Assembly: GCA_031308135.1 (NCBI GenBank)
Contig: JAHLJT010009419.1
Span: 181,614,856 to 181,678,855, forward strand
Direction: 5' to 3'
Length of the DNA: 64,000 nt
DNA from: Acheta domesticus
Lineage: Eukaryota > Arthropoda > Insecta > Orthoptera > Gryllidae
Shown: in pieces, positions 21,401-30,400 of the stretch
Layout of the letters: each line of letters begins with the position of its first letter
How positions within the stretch are numbered: position 1 is the first letter of the stretch
Notes under the pieces: generated by a model
What the model saw: the letters and a program-made list of their open reading frames with translations, nothing else
Told to the model about the DNA's origin: nothing
Databases searched by the model: none
Program-made: the position numbers and the translations under genes

Positions 21401-24400
21401 CGCTGTTCTTGCATAGCACGCGGGAACTGTACTGTCTGCGCGAAGGCGAGCGTGTGCTGTGCGTGTCGAGGGCAGTGTAGGCAAAGGAAAAATGTTGGCT
21501 TCTTGTTCACGATCTCCATCTCCGTCTGTGTCTGAAGTATCTACTACAGATTTTAAATAAGAATGTACGGTCGGTATAATAATGGGAACAGCACATTTGT
21601 TTGTTAGAAAGAGAGTCATCAAAAAATTCAAATTCAGGTTTTTTAAATTCTTATTTAAATGCATCAAAAAATAAAGAAATATCCAACGGTTACTAAAATA
21701 GTATTCTTTTCGGAGGGCAAAATACAAATAAGAACAGTATATTCATGATGTTCAGTCTGTGGTTGTCAAAGGCATTAGATAAAACGATAGAACATATTTT
21801 TCCTGTAAGGAGACTTTCATTTAGTCAGTGTGATAAAAACTTTGGCCAATGTGTGGAAACTTAAAAAACAGGTAGATGCTATTGAAGTAGCTGAAGAATA
21901 TTTTAAAATAGTGAAAGAGTGAAGAAAGAGCCATTTGAAGTAATTTGCGATGGAAATATTATAAAAAATTGGGTTCAAGGATCAAAGCCAATATTTCTGA
22001 GAGAACCTAAAAAAGAAGGTTGCAAGTTCAGAATTCAGAAATGTTCCTTTGCTTTACAGAAAATGTGAAGTGGGAGCATCCCAGTCATATGCATCAAACT
22101 TTGAAACGTTTGTTTATCTGAAGAAGAAAAAAAAGAAAAGAAAAAAAAAGAGAAAAAAAAACACCTGTAGATTCTTGGGTGTTCATAATTTACCAGGTTT
22201 AAATAAAGAAAAAAAGAGAATGTGAGCTCTTTAAATAAATTTCATAAGCCTCAAAATGCTGAATGGTATAATCAGATTTTGTCATGTAGTGAAACTATTT
22301 GTGAAACTACAGAGTCTGATAGTGAATAAAAAATAAAATTTGTTCATGAAAATTTCAGCTACTATTTCATTTTAGTAAATATGCGTCCACTCTAGCATAT
22401 CCTAAGTCATATCCACAAGATTATTTGAAAAATGGATCTATGTAATGTATACCAATCATCATGTAATAACAGCATATAACACCTTTTTTGTCACAACATT
22501 TTTGTACTAAGCCAGCAACACTTTTTAAAATGTTCATGACTTGGATTGTAGCCTCTAAGCAATAATTTTATTTTATACCATTGAAAATGTAACTTAAATA
22601 CAATTTTTTATGCAAAGAAAAATAATATTCAAATTTCAGTACTTCTTCAAATCGTAAGAAGACTTATGCTCTTATTACATCTAAGGCTTCAATTAGTATT
22701 ACCATAGTACAAAATAATTTCAAAACAGTAACAAATCTAGTCATACCTTCTGGAACAGATATGCCAAAATGATATCTTCATTTTCACCAACAACATTGTT
22801 TTCATTTCTCCAATTCAAGAACGCTTTATATTATTTTTCATATATTCCCCTTGACTTTTCTGGCTAATAATTTTAAAATGCAAATTCCGCTTTTTGAATT
22901 TATTTTGGAATATGTATGCGTAATTTTGCCATTCTTGCACTACACAGAACTTTTAAGATGTAAAATGCTCGGCTCAGCTCCGCTCCGCCTCGTTTCCCTA
23001 TTCACCTCGCTTGAAAAAGTACCACTTCACGGTCTTAATACATAAAGTATTTACTATTCCCTAAAGTATAAAGTATTTACTATACCTATTATGAAGTAAC
23101 AATAGTGTCATCGTAAAATGAAACAGAAGAAGGTGAAGTCAAAACATCCGCTAGAGGCCTGGTCGCAGTAGGGGTAACAAAGTTTTAGTTCCCGGAGTTA
23201 ATTATTTTTAAAATAAAGTTACAAATTAGGTTTTCGGTATTAATGTTCAAAAGCAAATTGTGTAGTTGCTGGTTATTTAATTGATTTTGAATAGTATTGT
23301 TATACAAAACGGTTCAATAAAGTACTTGGTTTCATTTAATGTTTCCGTATTATGTTGGCATTACAGGCTCTATTTCTCCGCCAAGCCTCCAAAAGAAAAT
23401 ATTTACGACCTACGGTGCAAAAGTGAAGGTTTAGGTACAATAAATGATCGGTGAAATTCATCTTTCGAGATGAGGGTGCGAAAAAAATATTAATTATCAG
23501 TAATGATTAGATGAAATAATGAGTTAGAGTGCTGTGTTAAAATTAGAACATGTTAGACCAGGAACACCTAGAAATCTAAGAAGACAAGTAAAATGACTGA
23601 AGCTTTCTAGAAATTAATAATCCCCTTGGGTACGCTAACAACGTTTCCTTAAAGTAAGACGGTTGATGGGGCTACCATCTCATAGCTTATCGTCCTAATT
23701 CCCGTACCAACCCCGAGAAGCAGGGATGCCTCATCCGACTCAGGTAACAGCCACTGTCTGTGCCGTTAAGGGCTTAGCTCCTGTTACCCCGAGCTTGGGT
23801 TGAAACATATTACCGGTTCCGGAAATACTCCGGAAACTAATTCGGAAGTTACATGCCATTCTGACATTCTGTCAGAACCACCCTATTTCTCTTGTGTTGG
23901 TCGGCCCGCACTGCCGAATGGATTGGTTACCATAACCGTGGTATAATGATGAGAAAAATGCTCTGGACAACGAGCTAAGAATATACTAGTATATTCAAGA
24001 TCGTTGGTTCTGGATCATATTGAAGAAGAGAGGAAACCCCATTCACCTAATAGCTGTCATCCAAAGCCTATATAAAAACATGTAAATTAAAATCAAGCAA
24101 GTCTCCAGTACTAATTAATAGAGATGCTCGACAAGGCTGCCCCTTATCATACCTTTTTAATTTATGCATTAACGGAACAGACTGTGAAAAGACATAATAA
24201 AAGGAGGGATAAATGTAGATGGAAAGATCTTAAACACAATGTTACATGCAGGAGATCAAATATTGATGGCAAAAAGTGAAGATGAACTCTAAATTCTTAC
24301 ACATGAATTAAACTCTGTGATGAAAAGTTTTTATATGAAAATCTCAGAGAAGAAATCAAAAGTGATGGCCTTTTTAGGAAAACATCCCATTTGATCAAAA

Positions 24401-27400
24401 ATATAGTAGAAAATAAAATAAAACACAGGTAACCCAATTACCTGGGTTCTAATATTTCCCATTATCAAGAAACAGACCTAGAAAACAAAATTAACAGATT
24501 TAACTGTATAAATAGAATACTTAAAAGAGCATTAAAAAATAAAGCAAGATTAGAATCCATAATGAAACTTTACAAAGTAGTGGTCATCCGTCGTCACCTT
24601 CTGCTCTGAAACTTGGACCTTGATAACAAAAAGTGCTTCAAGAATTTAAGCCTCAGAAATAAAATTCCTAAGATACACCTGATTAGATAAAAAAGCAACA
24701 CAAATTAGAGAACAATTAAAAGAACAGGAATTAAACTCATTAATACACACCTATCGGTCAAACTGGTTTTCTCACATGCAAAGAATGACTGGAGAAAGGA
24801 TTCTGTAGAAGAAGCTCAATTATCACCCTCAGAGACATTCTGCCAAACCAAGAGCAAGGTGGAAGCAAGAGTTCAAAAGTGCTATTGCTATGAATGGGGA
24901 ATATTTTAAAATTAAAGATATTGTATCTTTCAACTCGTAAATGTATTATGCACACAAAATTTGACATGCTGACTTGAGTTGAAAGAAATTAACAATCCCC
25001 TTGGGTTGTTAAAATCCTGTGGAGTTAAAACTCAAGTGGCAGTCAGACTTTTGCCATCAGCTGTAGAACAGAATGTTACTGGGAAGTAGACTTCAAGGCA
25101 CTAATTGTGGATGTCAGACATTTAGAACACTTATTGACTTATTGTTTAACTTTAAATCAGTGGCTCCCAAATCTTCATAAGATCATTGGGAAATTTTTGC
25201 TCTTTAATCATAATGGTTGGGTCCTAATTAATGTAATTTGTTAATTTAATGTTAAACCTGGTCCAAAAATTATTAAAATGTCTAAATATTGTATTCAGGT
25301 TTTTCATAGATTCAGGTTTTTCACTTCATGTGTATGCTTTGAAATCCACATGCACACGCACTTGTGTTTGTTTCAAAATCTCAAATTCCTTGGCTTCCCA
25401 CCTGTGAAAAATATCTGGTTGTAAGAAAAACAGCCACCACTAATATCATCGCTGACTGGAAGTGACAATAAATATTTTTTCTTGTAATAGCTATTCATAT
25501 TTCAGACTATATCCTGGGTTTCAAGGCTGTGGAATTTAACCTTTCCTTTTTCACAGGTATGAGAAAGCAGTGATAGCCATGGCAAAGCAGAGCGTCACGT
25601 TGGAAGTGCTCAGCTACCACGCTTCTGCTTCTCTTGAAGATGCACAAAGACTGAGGGTGAGGAACTAACAAGGTTTTGCACAATAATTCCATCAAAGTAC
25701 ATTCATATTCTATAGGAACACTAGGCTGATAAATAAAAAACATAAAGCTTAAATGAAGTCTTAGGCTTCCGTGGCCAGAGTTGAGATCTCGACTGTCCGA
25801 GTGATGCCACGTATGCGGTGTCACCTGGACAGCCGAGATCTCAACATACAGCTTAGTTTATTGTGAGAATTATAGTTATTTGCTGATAATAAATGCGCTA
25901 TGATACAGATCTAAATGTTTAAATGGTCTCAAAAATTTAAGTAGTAATTGTAAATTCATGAATTATAAATATTTTGGGTTGCAGTTAATGCAAGAACTCA
26001 TTGTTTAGTTAGTTTTCTATTTCTTTTAACATTTTACCATAAGGGACTAAATGCCATAATGTGTTGGTAGGCAGTCTCAAATAGTGATAGTTCTGATCAA
26101 TAAACAGGTAATATATAGTTTTTAATCACATTAATTGGCTCAGATGTAACACAATAAAAAGGAATCATATTCAATGATTCTTGACCCATTGTAATGTCTT
26201 GTAGTTCTTGAGATTGGGTCAATAAAATAAAACAAATTTTACATTGCCAAGGTTTCAGCCATATATTTGTCCAATGTTTCGACTATATATTTTGCCAAAA
26301 TGTCAGCAATGTAAAGTTTATTTTATTTTATCGACCAAACTAAAGAACCACTACACATAATAAAAAGTAAATTAAAATATTATTGTTTTCGTTATTTTAG
26401 CATGTTGGAGTAAAGTGTGAAAAAATTCTTCTTATGCCAAGTGAACGTAGTTTCTTATTCACAAGATATACTGAGATATTAATTAATACAGCCGTGTAAA
26501 TTCATTTATTAATATTTGAATAACAGAAGCGGTGGTTGCATTTGAAAGGAAATAAAACATATGAAAGCAACCAGAAGACATTAAACGATTAAATTCAATA
26601 GAAAAGTTTAAGTCCCAAGTAAAATCTTTTCTGCTGCATAACTGTTTCTATACAATTCGAGACTATACCGAGCATCAAAAAGGAAAGTAGAATTAATTTT
26701 AACAATGATAGTTAATGTAATTATTTATCATTTGGACTGTATAATTCTAAAGAACCTGTAACAAGTATTGTACCACAGTTTCTGGGTTGATGGCCCCCAT
26801 CTCGATCAGGTTTTTCGTCCAGTTTCCCTGATCCTTGAGCAAATGCTGAGATGGTCCCTTGTTTTGCTTCTGGACATAAATGTAACTTCATTATTTGTAC
26901 ACGTCTTCTGAATTTCAGTGGGAAATATAGTTATTCAAATTATCGTTTTTCATATTATCGTGGCAAAAAGTATTATTCTTTCATGAAGAACATGAGGGTT
27001 CAGGGCAGGAATTTATAGCTAATTTACCTTTGAAAATATATTTTATTATATAGGAGCGAATATTTTGTCAACAAAACTCGAAAAAAAAACTCTCTTTTCT
27101 GTATTCAAAATTCGACTAGATTTAGGTTTAGGATAGAGACCACAGAATTATGAAAACGTGCACAAAATTCACTTCTCCCCATAGCTCGTCATACGCAGTT
27201 TTTAACTGTTTTTGACGTAAATAAATAAATAAATAAACAACAATAGCAAATCCCAGTATAAATATGATGGCACTGTTACAGAACCTTCGTGTTCCATCCT
27301 CCCAGCATTTCGGGTTACATGACTTCAAGTTTGATGATATCCATATGGATGATGATGACACTCTGAAGGTAATTCATTATTTCTTGTTAAACAAATTTAT

Positions 27401-30400
27401 AAAGTGTCTAAATATCCTGTATTTTCAAAAATGTAAATTTAAACATAAGGAAATGCTCAAAGTATTATTCATTTGTGTTTTGTACTTCCCATATTATTCA
27501 TTGAAATTGATTTACAATATTTGGTAAAATTGGTGAATTTGGTAAAATTTTATTTGCAAAGAATTAATGTCTCATGAAAAGAAAATAGTTAAATGATATA
27601 ATGTAGATAGACAAAATAATTTGTAAGTATTAGGCTCTATTTAGAGAATGTATTTTAATTTACTCAGACTGTAATTTTGTGTGTTTTGTCAGGCATGTAT
27701 AAGAATGTTCCTAGACCTAGACTTCATAGAGCGATTCCACATTGACTATGAAGTACTCTGCAGGTGGTTATTAAGTGTAAAGAAGAATTACCGCCAAGTT
27801 ACATACCACAACTGGCGACATGCTTTCAATGTTGCCCAGATGATGTTCGCCATAATTACAGTATGTATTTTCTTTTTCTTCCTCCCTTGCCTCTTTTTGT
27901 TGTTGTTGTTGTTTACTGACAGAACAAACAGTAGAATAATATTAAAGGGGACATCAAATTGAGGTGAAACTTAGTGCAAGGAAGTTGCAGATGTTTTGAA
28001 GAGACATTTATTATGAAACAACACACAATTTCATTTAAAGTTATGTTCAACGTACTTTATGCAATACTTCATACCCAAAAATGTTTTAGTTTTCAAGAGC
28101 CCAAACCTATTTACTGCATATAAAAGCATCTTTAATCAACATTTATAATTTGTTAATTCTGAACTCAGAAGTTTAATAATAATAGCGAGTTCTCTTTGTG
28201 TCTGGGTGATGCCATGTCGAAGGCTGTGATGCTAATCCTGCAGGCAGACCAGCCCTGATGAAGAACACAAGATGGTCAAAATGATGGCATCATAGCTTTT
28301 GGTGTGGAATCACCCGGACAGCCAAGAGAACTTGCAAGAATCTAGTCGTGGAAGCCTATGACTTCACATGATGATGATGATGATAATGATTTGTGGTATG
28401 GTGCATGAGATTAAAGTAAGATTTTATTCACAAGTGAAAAAGATCAGATCCCAAGGAGACTTACGGAAACCAAGGGGCTAATTGTAAAGACAATGAGTAA
28501 ATCAAATCATTTTACTCTCATGTCACCAGAGCATATGCATGCTATGGTGTTTCCATTATGAAAATGAAGGAGAGAAAGTTTAAGGAAATATACAAATATT
28601 GTAAACATTCTGAAACAGGACACATTATTTACACTTTCAATGAAAATGTTGTCAAGGAGACAAATTGACTCCTTGTGATAAGTGACATGCATAAATTACA
28701 TTAACACTTAATTAAAATTTCTTAATTTACTGGAGAGAAAAATGTAGATATATGGCAATGAACAGTCAATTAAAAGTTCACACAACTGTAATAAATACAG
28801 GTTTTATGAAGCTTCTTTAATAATTTACCACATGCCATGTTCATGATTTCAAAACTATCAATTTACGCAGTAATAATAATAGTTTTATTTATCTGTCACT
28901 AATTTCAAAAGATAAAGCCAGGGGCATTCCAAGAATTTCAAATTCAAAATAGAACAATTAATGATATTTGGTACATACTGTCCTAAAATTGTTTCCTCTT
29001 TTTAATAGAGTTCTCAATGGAAAATTACTTTTTAATATCACCTGCTTGAGGTTGAAAAGCAGTTTTGTTTCTAGAAATGTATATCTTATGCATTAGCCCA
29101 AAAATGCAATAGTACAACATTTTTTTCACCAGTTTTCAGTAAATTATCATCATGTGAGTGCACATGTTTGTTACACATCTTAAATAATCTCGCTTGTTTC
29201 AGACCACTCAGTGGTGGAAATCGCTGGGGGAGATTGAATGTCTGGCATTACTGATTGCATGCCTTTGTCACGATTTGGACCACCGAGGTACCAACAATTC
29301 TTTCCAGATCAAGTAAGAAAATGTTGTTATTTATATATTTCAATTATTGGGATTTTCTTTTAGAGGCGGGGTTAAATGTGGAAATTGAATTCATAAGATC
29401 ACTCTTTAATTTTTAATAGCAAATGTGTATTTTTCAAATGAAAAAGAATTACTATATCAGAAAATTATTATTTCAATATCAGAATTGTAAAATAATAAAA
29501 GAAACAGGTTATTCAAAAGAGATTTTTCTTTGTATAATATATTTTGTTTTGTATTATAACCCTCATCACCATTATTGTCTTAGAGCCTCATCACCTTTGG
29601 CGCAGTTGTATTCTACCTCTACAATGGAACACCATCACTTTGACCAGTGCATCATGATCCTCAGTAGTCAGGTATGCTCTAGATTTGCTATGATGTCCTC
29701 TAACCGCATGGTACAGAACATTTTTTTAAAATTATTATTATTTGAAATAGGAATGCAAATTACTATATTCCTGGTATAGTCGTTAATGTAAAAAAATCAT
29801 CACTTCTTCATGTATATTTGGATAATCTTCTGGTAAAAATAACAAGTAATTCAATATGGGAATGATTTTACAGAAATTCCTACAGTTAGCTAAAGGAAAA
29901 ATGAAAGGTTTAGTAAATATATACAGGTGTCCGGGGAGCAAACGTCGAAACTTCGAAAATAAGCTCTTAAGACAATTTTAAGTACATTTTGTCAAATAAA
30001 CTACATGGATATTCCGAACGGCTGAGCCGCTATAGGCACTCAAATGTTGGTTTGAAAATATGCTTTTCAGGCAAAAATTTGAATTGCAGAAGCATAGAAA
30101 CTCTCCATAAATATGTTTATTGTTTTATTCTATTTGTTTATTATTTACAAAAGAAATTAATGTATTTGACCACAAAGAATAATTAACACAGAAATAAAAA
30201 GGCCCCAATTTACACAATTTGGCTGCTTTTTTATTTCTTGGTTAATTTTTCTTTCTGAACAAATATATTCATTTCTTTTGTAAATAATAAACAATTTAAA
30301 CATTTATGGAGTGTTTCTATGCTTCTACAATGCACATTTTTGCGTAGAAAGCATATTTTGAAACCAACTTTTCAGTGCTTATTGTGGCTCATCCGTTGGG